Assembly (NCBI GenBank): GCA_008931825.1
Contig: QXVZ01021578.1
Span: 970 to 32,044, forward strand
Length of the DNA: 31,075 bases
Source: Phallusia fumigata
Lineage: Eukaryota; Chordata; Ascidiacea; Phlebobranchia; Ascidiidae
Direction of reading: 5' to 3'
Made by a program: the position numbers and the translations under genes. Shown one piece after another: positions 1 through 10,560 of this stretch (the first letter of the stretch is position 1; each line of letters opens with the position of its first letter). The notes under the pieces are model-generated. The model was not told the origin of the DNA. It was given only the letters and a program-made list of their open reading frames with translations, and ran no database searches.

Positions 1-70
1 TGGAAATCTTTACTTTTTGTTTTCCCACCGATTTTTAAACTGATCACATCCTAAAACATCGCTACTATTC

Positions 71-280
71 AGAAACTGCATGTGTGTGGGGACCCATATG
101 TTTATGCTAGCAGAAACAATCATGTTATAAAATTCCAAGGGAATTTGGGACCCATTGTTATGCAGACATTGAATATATATCCAACATAACAAAGGAAATT
201 GTACATGTGGAAAACATCAATTTGAGGTGGTAGTGTATGTGGAATGAAAATATGGAGAACGCCACCTCTCTGGTTTTATA
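71..280 (+). repeat. interspersed repeat family, copy at left edge
   Basis: This copy carries the two most recognisable blocks of the family. The first is a GGGGACCCAT...AGAAACAATCATG block around 88-123. The second is a GTGTATGTGGAATG...GGAGAACGCCACC block around 232-267. The same blocks in the same order recur near 5450-5665 and 12140-12430, and inverted at the right edge of the window. No terminal inverted repeat or target duplication was recognised, so the class of element is unknown. Confidence 0.7.
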
Positions 281-355
281 GGAATGTAAACTGCTTGCTG
301 GAAAATGAAAAAAACAGATGGTAGTTGGCATTGTGGGAGCTTGGTGGCCTTAGAC

Positions 356-892
356 CAGTGGTTGGCAAACTTTTTTTATGAAGGCTCAAATTCTCCTTGT
401 AATCCTAACTGGAGGCCCACACAGCATTAAACGTTCCGTACAAACTAATACGAGATAACTGAGACAAGTTTGTTTCCTAAAACTGCGTTAAAAATGTCTC
501 TTAACATTAATCAATCTTTTTTGTGTATCAAACAACATTTTTATTTGTTTAAATTCACCAATTAAATTCATGTTGAGTGCACTTTACTTTGCTATTCATG
601 TGATTCAGACCTTGCCTGTTCCATCGCAATTCATTTGTTACATACCAATTATTTTTGTTTTGTCAAATAACTTTTTTTGTTTTGTCACAATGCATCTCTA
701 CATAACAATTATTTGTCATGTCAAATAATCACCATTTAAATGTGATGCAATGGAGTACGACTCCGCGTTTTGGCCCCGCCATCGCGTCAGGATCCAGCTC
801 CTATACACCATGTGGCTTAAGGTTTATGCGGCCCACTAAAAAGTACTAGGCGGCCCACAATTGGGCCGCTGCCCACAGTTTGCCGACCACTG
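356..892. mobile_element. non-autonomous hAT-type MITE with perfect 8-bp target duplication
   Basis: The 537-bp element has 16-bp terminal inverted repeats. The left end reads CAGTGGTTGGCAAACT and the right end, in reverse complement, reads CAGTGGTCGGCAAACT, with one mismatch. It is flanked on both sides by the 8-bp direct repeat CCTTAGAC (348-355 and 893-900). An 8-bp target duplication and CAGTGG-type ends are hallmarks of the hAT superfamily. There is no transposase reading frame, so it would have been moved in trans. A GC-richer palindromic section (CGGCCCA...TGGGCCG, about 851-868) lies near the right end. The perfect target duplication suggests a fairly recent insertion. Confidence 0.9.
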
Positions 893-1225
893 CCTTAGAC
901 CATAGTGTGGTTGTACCTCCTTCAGTGGCCGATTTTATTTAAATTGGATGAAATTTAAATGCACCGTAGACTGGGTCACTGTGGTTTGTTTTTGATTCAC
1001 TTCACTCTATTGGCCCAGCCAGTACCCCACTACCCCCATCAAATGGGTCAAATTTTTAAACCGGCCGCCATTACATATACTTTAATATATATTTGCATGG
1101 CCTCATTTAATAGTACCTGTGACAAGATTTTAAAATATTTTTTCTTCATTTAACCTGATTTTATTTGATGATGTTTCTATACTTTTGTCACCCATTTGCA
1201 GGTGTTTAATTGTGTTGATCTGATT

Positions 1226-1497
1226 GAGGGGTGTCCAAAGTGCGCCCCCGGCCAATTGTGGCTTGTGATGCTATTTTACATGGCCCGCGCCTATGGTTTC
1301 AATTGTGTTAAAAATGGTCGGCGAAAGTTTTGATTAGGCTTTTGGGTTGAAGCAACTTAACATGGTGCATCACAAGTCTTATATAAGGCAGATAAGATCG
1401 CTCCATACTATTTTTATGTTTGAAACAAAAAGCTGGCCCATGGATGCTTTCACCCAATTGAAATTGGCCCTCATTGAAAAAAGTTTGGACACCCCTA
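1226..1497. mobile_element. short hAT-like MITE, degenerate target duplication
   Basis: The 272-bp segment has inverted ends sharing AGGGGTGTCCAAA (left 1227-1239; right end reads the same in reverse complement from 1496). The flanking octamers are ATCTGATT (1218-1225) and ATCTAACT (1498-1505), which match at 6 of 8 positions and fit an aged hAT-type target duplication. There is no coding capacity. It lies in the intron just upstream of the first visible RPB2 exon, in a different family from the neighbouring MITE. Confidence 0.7.
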
Positions 1498-1563
1498 ATC
1501 TAACTGGTAACTTTTCCATTAAAGGCTTCTATCCCTAAACATCCTTTTTTTCTTTAAAAAAAG

Positions 1564-4500
1564 GTGTGCGTGTGTCTGGTGATGATGTTGTGATTGGAAA
1601 AACTGTTATGCTTCCTGAAAATGACGATGAGCTAGAAGGTTCAACTCACAGGTTTAAGAAGCGAGATGTCTCAACGTTTTTGAGGACAAGTGAAACCGGA
1701 ATTGTGGATCAAGTATTACTTTAACCAATATTTTTTTATAACTCTGATCTCGATTGTAACATTGTCTTCACATCAGGTTATGGTTAGCATCAACCAAGAT
1801 GGTTACAAGTTTACAAAAATTCGAGTCCGCTCTGTAAGGATTCCCCAAATTGGAGACAAGTTTGCAAGTCGACATGGACAGAAAGGAACATGTGGAATAA
1901 CCTACCGAGCAGAGGTTTGTAGCTTAGATCCTTTTTTGGTAAGCTTGTGCATTGGAGTTTAGGTAAGAATAAGTGATAAATAGATTGGTGCAAGTCCCTT
2001 CTTTTCCTTGGACACATACTATTTTTATTCTTTTTTTCTCTCCGACACTGTTTTGTTGTGTGTTGAAAACCATGGAAATAATTTTAGGGAAAAACTTCAT
2101 TGCCAAGCTTTTGAGTAACTCAGTCCAGAGGTTTTTACAGGTCAACCTCCGTCTGTTCTGGACACAGTTATTAATGATGTATTCTTTTTGAAATGACTAA
2201 GTGACTTAATAATTGTTCAATATCAGTTGGCTGTGTTTTAGATAATCGTTTTTATCATTATTATTAAAAAAATGCTTTAAACTAAGGTAGCTTAAGTTTT
2301 TAAAGTAAAAGGAATATGGTTCTCTAAAATTTTCCTAACATCTTTTCACCAGGTTTTCATGTAAAAATAATTATTAGCTGAACATTACAAATGATTTAGT
2401 TTATTAGGCCAAATGATGTTGATGATATTTTAATTTTCAATTTTGGAAAAGATCAATTCATTATCACTACTTGTAACATTACTACCAATTATCAATTACA
2501 TGTATCTGGAAATATTTGTTTGTGACTGTCACTGGTGGTTGATTACTAATTTTCTGGCATGAAATTTTGTCAGTGTTAACTCAAAACGCATCCTGAAAAC
2601 TCAATGCAAAATAGAATTTGGCAAACATAATATTTAAGGGTCACATATTGTTTTTATTGTGGTAATGTGAAACTTTTAAAACAGCAATATTTAGTAAAGT
2701 AAGTCACCTAGAAGTTTCTTATTTTGATTGTTGATACAATGCATAGTATTTTGTGACTATACTTGATTCGCCCATATTTTACCTTTTCACCCCAAATATT
2801 CAGTTTTTTGTTTACATGCCCTTTCAGAAGTAATAATCCAAATGTTTTGAAATTTAAATGTACAGGTCCCAAACAAACTGGTGTGTTGCGGCCACATCAA
2901 GTTCGCAACAGCATAGAATGTGATATTTCATGTTCAGGCTGGTAGTATACAATCTAAACTCCTTGTATGTCTGAAATCATTAGTGTAATTTTATGGAAAT
3001 GGCCCATATTGATTAATTTTAGCTAATGTAAAAAAAGCCAAAGAGCCAAACGAATTTTCTGACACCAACCATCCTGAAAAAAAGCGAGATTTCTTAAATT
3101 TTGCGTCACATAAGCCAATTTGGCAACCCTGGCATGAAGTTGCAAAGCCTGCCATCACAAGGAGCAAAAGTGAATGCAAATAAATGATATAATGTAAAAA
3201 GCAATTTGATCGATCTTGTTGTTTATAAAAAAATGGTTGGTTGGGTCACAAGATATTTTAAATCGTTATAGGGAGTCACCAGTCAGAAAAGGTTGGAAAC
3301 TACTGCAATATATGCTGTTTTATATGAATTTTGGTAATTTTGAAATAAATCTCTTTGCAGGACATGCCGTTTACTTGTGAAGGTGTTCAACCAGACCTAA
3401 TTGTCAACCCTCATGCCATTCCTTCCAGAATGACAATTGGCCACTTAATTGAATGTTTGCAGGTAAATATGGATCCACTTTTCTAAAGGGTACACATTGT
3501 TTTCATCGCCTCAGCATTTGCCCTTTGTACAGTAAATAGAACATGACATTGCGGTTTTATCATATTTTTATTTGGCTGAATAACCCATGCAGTTACCCCG
3601 CTGCCCTCCTAAAATGAGTGAAATTATTGAACAATACATGAATTGGATGATATCAATTTGTTTATTTCACCCCATAACAGTCAACAACAGTCTATCAAAA
3701 TGGATCCGTTTATAAACAATAAAACAATGTATTTAGACAGTTAGAATAATCATTGTGGTGCATTGATGGCTGTGTTTTATCCTAAAGCCTCAGCAGTTGA
3801 CCTTTTAGTCCATAAAGTTTGTAGATTGGGCCATAGTGGTGCATCATTCTGTTGTCTTAGTTACTGGTATAATGAAAGAATTAAACAGTTTGTACGAAAT
3901 TCACTAAAACGATTTTGCTACTATTTTGACGATTATGTAGAAAAATGCATAACCTATGTCGGGCGTAAAGCTTAGGTAACTATGGGACCTAATATAAAAT
4001 AATGTAGTAAATAAATAAAAATATTTTATAAATTGAGTGATTATGTATATGGAATGGTAATATAGTTTAAGCCACCCTTCTTGTATTATATTTTGCATGA
4101 TGATTTGCATCTGCATCATATAATGCCTTTTTGCCAAAAGGTAGCAAAAACTTTACTCACAGAAAAATTTTGTAACATTTTTTGTGACAGGGAAAAGTGT
4201 CAGCAAATAAAGGTGAAATTGGAGATGCAACACCTTTTAATGACACTGTAAATGTTCAAAAAATATCCAATCTTCTGCATGAGTATGGATATCAACAGCG
4301 AGGAAATGAGGTAGATTGTAACAACAATAGTCATCATTGGTTTCTGTTGTGATGTTCCATTCCTCAAACAAAAATGTAAACAGAGGTTTTATGTACTTAT
4401 TTATTCACAACAAATTTTAGATTTTGTACAATGGACACACTGGTAGAAAAATGAATACTCAAATATTTTTTGGACCAACCTATTACCAAAGATTGAAGCA

Positions 4501-7275
4501 TATGGTGGATGACAAGATACATTCTAGAGCAAGGGGTCCTGTTCAGATATTAAATCGACAGCCAATGGAAGGCCGTTCAAGGTGAATCAAATGATAGCTT
4601 TGGATCCCCTTTACTGAAGAGGACACATATTGTGTTCATTTCATTTCTGATTCAACATCCTAATCAACAACAATTTGTATAATTAGGTTATGCCTTTCTG
4701 CCTGCAGAAACAATCATTTAATAAGAAGCAAAAGTAACTGGAAAAACCAGGTGTAACAATTTAGTAAATACCCGTATTTTTTTGATGAAATACATTGTGT
4801 GTTGAATAACATGGTTAAAGCCCCTTTCTAGTTTATGATAAAACAATATTTTAATCATAATTATACTGCTATATGTACATAGGGATGGAGGTCTTAGGTT
4901 TGGGGAAATGGAGAGAGATTGCCAAATTGCACATGGTGCTGCTCAGTTTCTTCGTGAGCGTTTATTTGAAGCCTCTGATCCATATCGAGTCCATGTTTGT
5001 AATTTGTGTGGGTTGATTGCCATTGCTAATTTACGCTCCCACACGTTCGAATGTCGTGGATGCAAAAACAAGACTCACATTTCACAGGTACCCTTTTTTA
5101 TTTTCCAAGGCTTGTCAACTGCAAGTAATTTTGCATAAAAAAGTTAGATTTATTTTTTCCTATTTCGTTTTTTCTAAATTACTTTATTGGTCTGTTCCAA
5201 ATGTATTCAAATTCAAAATGGAGATATATATATAGGGTGCTTCTCATTAGTTTGTTTAAAATGTTAGCCTAAATGGCCAAGTAATTAACCTTACAGGTCC
5301 AAATCTGTATCTGAAAACATGCATCACAGCAACTTTATTTATTTGTTCTCAATATTAGTCCTGCTACTTCGCATCCATTTGGCCAGAATAGATCATTATT
5401 CTATGAGGTCATTAAGAGTTTGTTGCCCCGTTTTCTGTCATAACACAACCAATTAGAAATTGAATGTGTGTGAGAACCTATGCGTTTATGTTTGTAGAAA
5501 CAATTATGTTTTAAATTCCAAGATTATTGGGGACCCAATATAATGCGATTATTACGTATATATCCAATGTAATGAACAGAAATGGCGAATTGGGAAAATA
5601 TGATGTAAGTGGTCATAGTGTATGTACAATGGCAATCTGAAGATTGCTACCTCTCTAGTTTATTCCTTCATGTTGTGTCTAATTTTGCATGATGAACTTT
5701 TTTTTCATTCAACCTGACCAGTAACATAAATTGCACACAATTTCATGAATTATAGTTAAGAGAGGTCAAGAACAAGTAATTTCTTTGCTACCTTAAACAT
5801 TTTGATCTGTTTAATATCATGGACACCCTTCGCATGTAACTATAAGCACCTTCTTTTTTGTGAAAAAATTAATTTGTTTTGTTGAGAAAAATACCATATA
5901 TAACTGTACAAAGTATGGAAATAAGGTGTGGCGAATCATGAAATTTATATGCCTAACTTAAACATAATAAGTTGTTTTGTTTCAAAAACATTGGATAAAT
6001 GCTGTGCATTTTATACCCATTCATATGTACACTAATAGCTAACTGCAAGATCATTGGGTGTAGTTTTGTTGCATTTTATTAAAAACGGATAGTATGACAT
6101 CAGAGACAATAATATTTCGTAATGTATGCATAACAATTAAAAAAGGTCTCCCGCAAAGATTTTCTCGGATTTGCTTCAATGGTCAACACGTTTTTTTTAC
6201 ATTTTTCGCACGTAACTATAACGACCGCAGGTCTAACATTGCTTTGACGTGGAAAGGCACACCTCCCTCGGTTACAGATCTAATAGAAGGTTGCACCGAA
6301 AACGTTCATATACACTGACTAGATAAAATGGCCTAAACAACTTCGAAACAGTATTCACCATTTTAGCCAGCGAATCCTTATAATTTATTGAAACTTTCAA
6401 CGACCCCTCGCGTTTGACGGAGATCAACAGTTAAAACATACATGCTGTGCCAACGTTTTTAAACCCATTGTACCTCGTCTATGTAACTTAACTTTTTTTT
6501 CATGAACTACACTCCACTCAATTTATTTCTCATTGTCTGCCCCTACAGGCGTTTTCTTGATACGAGTTTATGTGCGGACCTCTGGGTCCTAGTGTTACCA
6601 TACGTCCCCATCAGTGGTTTAAACAATGCCTAAATTCAAAAGAAATTTTAATACGGTTTAGGTTGGGTAATGTGGTGTGTTCCCCAAAATGGGTTAAAAT
6701 AGAGAAGGCCATTAGTTGATTGCTGTGTTTAACAACAAAGCCCGTTACCCCACATTTTGACACGTATCTAGAAAATATCTGCACAAAAATCATGTCATAG
6801 AAGTCAAGGTAACTATGCAACCAAATGTTAAATAATGTAGTAAATATCACCTATTCTCTTTAAATTGGGTAACAGTGTATTTAGAACCGCAATATGACGA
6901 AAGCCAGTTTACTATTAACATCACATCCCTCTCAAATAATTGGTTGGTTTACTGCACTTACATCTGAATAGTTACACAAATCAACTAAACATTTAGCAGT
7001 TCCAATTTGTGTTGATGTGTGTTTCAATTTCATTCGCGTAATAATAATATAGCTAATCGGCATGCAACAGCAAACTAATGAAAAAGCGTTATTCTATCAC
7101 GCTGGACGCCCAAAAAGAAAAAAACCTGAAACTTTTGATTCTACACAGATGTTTGTTAATGTAACTAAGTTCGTTTCATTTTTGTTTTCACTAGGTCCGA
7201 CTGCCTTACGCCTGCAAGCTGCTGTTTCAGGAACTAATGTCAATGTCGATCGCACCAAGGATGATGGTCGTTTAA
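1564..7275 (+). CDS. POLR2B: DNA-directed RNA polymerase II subunit RPB2, C-terminal part (7 exons, 5' end outside window)
   Basis: RPB2 is the second-largest subunit of RNA polymerase II and forms much of the active centre and the clamp region in the nucleus. Exons are 1564-1712, 1777-1914, 3361-3462, 4191-4310, 4421-4581, 4883-5087 and 7195-7275. All are bounded by AG and GT, and all phases agree. Together they encode about 318 residues, roughly the last quarter of a protein near 1170 aa. Visible landmarks in order are [20 protein letters not shown], the highly conserved core [45 protein letters not shown], then a zinc-binding pair CNLC...CRGC near the C terminus, and the final IAPRMM. The near-identity to animal RPB2 rules out RPA2 or RPC2. 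The 2.1-kb last intron is the longest in view. Exons before GVRVSG are not in the window. No AATAAA was seen close after the stop. Confidence 0.97.
1985..2060 (+). repeat. block of the interspersed repeat family in RPB2 intron
   Basis: This block resembles a recurring motif whose core is GGACACATA followed by a T-rich tract (here GGACACATACTATTTTTATT). Similar blocks occur at about 2638, 3470, 4597, 12450 and 14390, all in the same orientation as the host gene. Confidence 0.5.
2638..2830 (+). repeat. interspersed repeat, shared with a segment of the phafin intron
   Basis: The motif GTAAGTCACCTAGAAGTTTC followed by an ATTTTGAT...TACAATGCA block appears here (about 2699-2742) and again at about 14579-14622. 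The flanking GTTTTTATT and ATTCGCCCAT blocks are also shared. It lies in the long intron between the second and third visible RPB2 exons. The two copies show clear but imperfect identity over about 150 bp. Confidence 0.65.
2995..3306. mobile_element. hAT-like terminus fragment
   Basis: Read on the minus strand from 3306, the sequence begins CAGTAGTTTCCAACCTTTT. This resembles the common CAGTGGTTCCCAACC-type hAT end. No matching opposite end or target duplication was found, so it is at most a decayed or truncated copy. A second possible end (CAGGGTTGCCAAATTGG on the minus strand) starts near 3131. Confidence 0.35.
3465..4090 (+). repeat. long composite copy of the interspersed repeat family in RPB2 intron
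   Basis: Blocks occur in the order seen in the copy at 11440-12430. First is a GGTACACATTGTTTTCAT block right after the exon. Next is a CAGTTACCCCGCTGCCC block (about 3591). Then comes a GTAGATTGGGCCATAGTGGTG block (about 3821). Last is GGTAACTATGGGACC...AATGTAGTAAATA (about 3975) with a final GCCACCCTTC (about 4070). The repeat fills most of the intron between the third and fourth visible RPB2 exons, starting within about ten bases of the donor site. Confidence 0.65.
4597..4740 (+). repeat. interspersed repeat block in RPB2 intron
   Basis: It starts about 15 bases after the fifth visible exon with CCCCTTTACTGAAGAGGACA and continues to a TGCCTGCAGAAACAATCAT block (about 4700). Both blocks are shared with the copy at 12140-12480. 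Confidence 0.6.
5450..5665 (+). repeat. interspersed repeat copy in the last RPB2 intron
   Basis: It contains the GAAACAATTATG block (about 5497) and the GTGTATGTACAATGGCAAT...TTGCTACCTCTCTAGTTTAT block (about 5618-5665). Order and spacing match the copy at 71-280. The rest of the 2.1-kb intron (5088-7194) shows another partial copy at about 6600-6905 and otherwise only AT-rich sequence. Confidence 0.65.
6600..6905 (+). repeat. partial interspersed repeat copy in the last RPB2 intron
   Basis: Shared blocks are CAATGCCTAAATTC, CCCAAAATGGGTTAAAAT, CCCGTTACCCCAC, then AATAATGTAGTAAATATCAC and AAATTGGGTAACAGTGTAT. The order is the same as in the copies at 3465-4090 and 11440-12430. The copy is diverged and has no coding content. 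Confidence 0.55.
7195..7275 (+). CDS. POLR2B: last coding exon of RPB2
   Basis: This short exon follows an acceptor (AG at 7193-7194) and encodes 26 residues starting [18 protein letters not shown], followed by IAPRMMVV and a TAA stop. It continues the previous exon exactly in phase. The terminal part matches the conserved C-terminal anchor of animal RPB2, with small differences in the last two residues. It is listed separately because it lies 2.1 kb from the rest of the gene and is easily missed. Confidence 0.95.
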   Translation, partial: VRLPYACKLLFQELMSMSIAPRMMVV

Positions 7276-9540
7276 AATTTTAACACTCAAGAAGATATTT
7301 GGAAAATCTGCTTTGTCAGAAAATTGCTTATTTGTAGAATACATCGCAAAAATACACATGTTAAAATTTATTTGAGATTCAGTTAGTTAAAAAGTAGTAA
7401 GTTAAATAACAGATTGATATAGCAAGTCCAATCATTACAATTTTTTGTGACGGAAGGTGAGTAATACAAAATATCTGATTCCAATAATACTAGCCTATTC
7501 GATAAAAAAGTTTCACCTTGGGGTAAATTTCATTTTGTCTTCTTGACCGGGACCATGTTTATTTATCGGGCAATTTTCCTATGTAACGTAATTGGGTGAC
7601 CCATCCGTGAAATTTTCAAAGTGGCGGTTAAGACCTACTTACAAAAATTAGCGTGAGTTGAAACCACCTTTTTAGCACGTAGACGGTGTGGCGTGACATA
7701 TTAGGTCGCAACGTTTGGGGTAAAAGTTTGGTTGAATATAAACGGTTTTTAGACGGAAATTCGTATTTTTTTTGAGGTTGTGACGTCCTAGTTTCCCGTT
7801 GATAGAATGTCAATGTTCTAGGCACAGTCGATTTTTGTCTTCCGAAACTTGTCCATAGAGCCTAACCTTACTGTTCCCAGTGGCGGCTCGTCGCTAAAAT
7901 TAGTGGGAGTGTTGCTCCAGAAATTTTTAACCTTTGTTTTAATGTTGTGAAAAAGCAAACGGTTAAGCAGGCAAAAATAAGCAAATTTAATCAGAAACCT
8001 AATAAAATCCTAGCATAACAAGTCAAACATTTTTTTATTTGAACAACCTACAGTTTAAGCATGATGTTCATTTCAAAAAAATCGGAAGCGGTTTTAAGCA
8101 TAAAACACGCGGAGAACAAAAACGCTACCTTCCACCAGCACGCCAGGCCAGGGTCGGCACTGCGAGAGCGACAGTGCTCTTTCTCCCTCTCAGCCTCGCA
8201 TACCTTTATACGCACAGCAGCCAAACACCACGCAGCTGGATCTGTGAAGCGCACATGTTTCACACAAAGATTTTTGTATTTTTTATAACCTGGGCTTTTA
8301 TGAATTCTTTTTTGTCATAGTGAATTCTTAAGTGGTATGATGGTAACTGACATTGAGCAAAACGACTAAACATGGTACTTCTACAAGTATAAAGAAATAA
8401 TTGAAGAAATGGGGACTTGTATTGAATGTTGTCGATAATATCAAGAACAAAATAGGGGGTGCTGCATTTCCACAGTGCGTTGATGATGTTCGCTCTTGTT
8501 TCAAGTTAACTTGTTCAAAACCTCGTGCTTTTTGCAAGTATTGGCAAGTTGTAATGTCGGCTTTAATCACCATTGTAGGAGACAAAACCCAATTGAGGTT
8601 TCAACAAATCTTTTCAACATTGTGTCAAGAATTTGATTGACGAAAGAGCCCTACGGCGGCGCAATGCTTGTATTCAACAAGTGAAAAAAGTAAATGTGTT
8701 CAAAACACACTGAATGCAACTGTGTTTAAAATTTCAACAAAACTGAAACTAACATATTTTACTTGTATTTAAAACAATTTAAGTTAATTGTTATTTCGAC
8801 CAAAAATCAGAAAGTTAGCCTATTAGTAGGTATATTAGGCTACTAGTTTCACTATTAGATACATATACAATACGCATATGCATGTAGGTAAAGCGTAGGT
8901 TAATCGGGTGTAAGCAAATACGACAAAAATAGGCAAACAATTTGAACATGAAGTTTTGGTTGGTAAAAATTGGCAGTTACAACTTCAGTTTTCACTTATT
9001 GAAGCTGCATGGCGATGCGTAGGTGTCGCGGTTGTGCGACAAAGCGGCAGGGGACTTCACAGCCACACCACCAATGCGGTTGCGACAAATCATTTTTATT
9101 GGCAAGAAAATATGTGCTTGCCAATTTAAGTGCCTCTGCGTCGATAAATTGTTGACAGGGAATTTAAGTTAGTAGGCCCTACTACTTTTACACAACGCAA
9201 GTTGTTGTTCAACGTGAAACTCAGTAATAAATCAAATAATCACGTGCTGCCGTGAGTTTTCTTTTGACAATTATACCAGCAAAATTTTATGCTTGCACTA
9301 TCGACCTACAAAAACAAAGTTCTGCAACCTGAAAACAACTCAACAAGCGTTGCGGCTGACGGAAAAGTTAATTCAGATTTGTGTCGTCAGCCGTTTCAAC
9401 CGAGAATATCACACCTTCGTGACATGACTGGTGTGAATCCCGCTTAACAGTAAAACCACTTACGGTGTTTATTTAAAACTTTGAGTGAATCATCACAAAG
9501 AATTACTTTTTTCAACAAACTTGGTCCTATTGTTCACAAA
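7276..9540. other. intergenic region without a recognised gene
   Basis: No reading frame here resembles a known protein and none has a convincing start, length or composition. The longest open stretches (around 8040-8320 and 8400-8640) sit next to a hAT-like end and may be transposon relics. No obvious AATAAA lies within the first 500 bases after the RPB2 stop; the first clear one is near 8000. The 3' end of the RPB2 transcript is therefore not marked by a standard signal that I can see. Confidence 0.5.
7878..8640 (+). mobile_element. possible truncated hAT element
   Basis: The sequence from 7878 begins CAGTGGCGGCTCGTCGC, a pattern seen at the ends of some hAT elements. No matching inverted end and no target duplication were found downstream, so the extent is a guess. 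The downstream DNA contains short open stretches on both strands, none identifiable as transposase. Confidence 0.3.
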
Positions 9541-9550
9541 CAACCTGTTT

Positions 9551-10000
9551 TGACGTCACAGAACACTTCCGGTGTTAACTTAAACTTTGTGCGAACTATC
9601 TTACGTCATAATGTTTTTGTTAAACAACAATGTTACGTATTATAAATCGTAAATGTGTTTGAAGCACTAGTGCATCCCAATCACTGACAGTGATCCCAAC
9701 ATGATCCCAAAACTATTTTTTTGTCAAAATGATGTGTAAACATTTGTTTGGGATTGTACCTTATTTCGGCTTAGCGGTAAAAAGGTGATACTAGATACTA
9801 GTGCGTTTGCCCGCCGCGTCGATTTATCAAGTCACTTTAAAGTTAAAAAAGTAGTGTTATGTTTGTGCCAAGGACGTCATTTTTCGTATGACGTCATGTG
9901 AACTATTGATGACGTAACGTGTGAATTTTTAGCTCGCTACGTGTTGTATTTCGAAAAGTCGTATTTTTTCATTGCTACATATATTTCTGTGATAACGTCA
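9551..10000. promoter_or_regulatory. cluster of CRE-like sites
   Basis: Within 450 bp there are two perfect TGACGTCA palindromes (9551-9558 and 9889-9896). There are also one-mismatch or half-site variants: TTACGTCA (9601-9608), GGACGTCA (9872-9879), TGACGTAA (9910-9917) and TAACGTCA (9993-10000). A further perfect site lies at 10684-10691. TGACGTCA is the known binding site of CREB/ATF-type bZIP factors. The CpG-containing octamer should be rare in AT-rich DNA, so the cluster is suggestive of an enhancer or promoter. No gene start is evident nearby; the nearest downstream gene begins 3.2 kb away. Confidence 0.45.
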
Positions 10001-10071
10001 TAGTGACTTCATTATGTGTGTGACAGGCCCATGATGTACTTCAATACATATAAAGAGCATTGGGGTATTTG

Positions 10072-10187
10072 CATAGGCGAAGGATTTAATGCGTTTGGTC
10101 AAGAAAGTACACCAGACCCATGTGCATAACATAGACGAATAAGTTATTGCGCCCGTTCAAGAAAGTACACTAGACTGTAACCTATGC
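10072..10187 (+). repeat. 58-bp imperfect tandem duplication
   Basis: Two adjacent units (10072-10129 and 10130-10187) align with a constant offset of 58. They share CAAGAAAGTACAC near the middle and CATAG(G/A)CGAA at the start. The units have diverged by several substitutions, so the duplication is not recent. Confidence 0.75.
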
Positions 10188-10304
10188 AGACTTTTAAATT
10201 AAAATGTAACAAATCAATTAACAAAATTGTTTTTGAGGGAGATTGTTATTCCCCAAAACTATTTTTGTTTGCGGTTAAAGATGTTAGGCTGTGGGTTAGT
10301 TTGT

Positions 10305-10560
10305 AATTGTAAGGCCCTTTTCTAAAGTAAAACCTATATTGTTTATATTTTTTTCTGTCTAACACAGGTTTGTTTACACATTTTGGTCAATAAGGAGTCA
10401 TCACAAATTCCTTTCCACATTTTCACATATGATGGATAAGCATCTGAAGTTGTGCACTCATTTGTTACCCCAGCTAAGCATCGGTTGACCCACAGGCCTC
10501 CAAAATGTAAAAATTTGAAATCTGTTACAGTAAACTTTGGTAAATCCGGCCCGGACTCAA
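10305..10560 (+). repeat. interspersed repeat copy in intergenic DNA
   Basis: It shares with 14390-14560 a chain of blocks: TTTTTTTCTGTCTA, TTTTCACA(T/C)ATGAT, ATCTGAAGTTGTGCACT, CATCGGTT(G/C)ACCCACAG and CTCC(A/C)AAAATGTAAA. Identity is high enough to show common origin. Confidence 0.65.

Larger units (their letters stand above)
1..1563. other. upstream intron/flank of the RPB2 gene, transposon-rich
   Basis: I see no coding exon here. The stretch holds one copy of the interspersed repeat family (about 71-280), a hAT-type MITE (356-892) and a second short MITE (1226-1497). It ends in a splice acceptor (AG at 1562-1563) that opens the first visible RPB2 exon. Because that exon starts in phase 1 in the middle of a conserved protein, this stretch must contain intron sequence; the preceding exon was not found and probably lies before the window. 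Confidence 0.6.

Noticed and set aside
8039-8640. Overlapping open frames on both strands as genes
   Set aside because: They lie behind a hAT-like end, overlap one another on opposite strands and match no family that I recognise.
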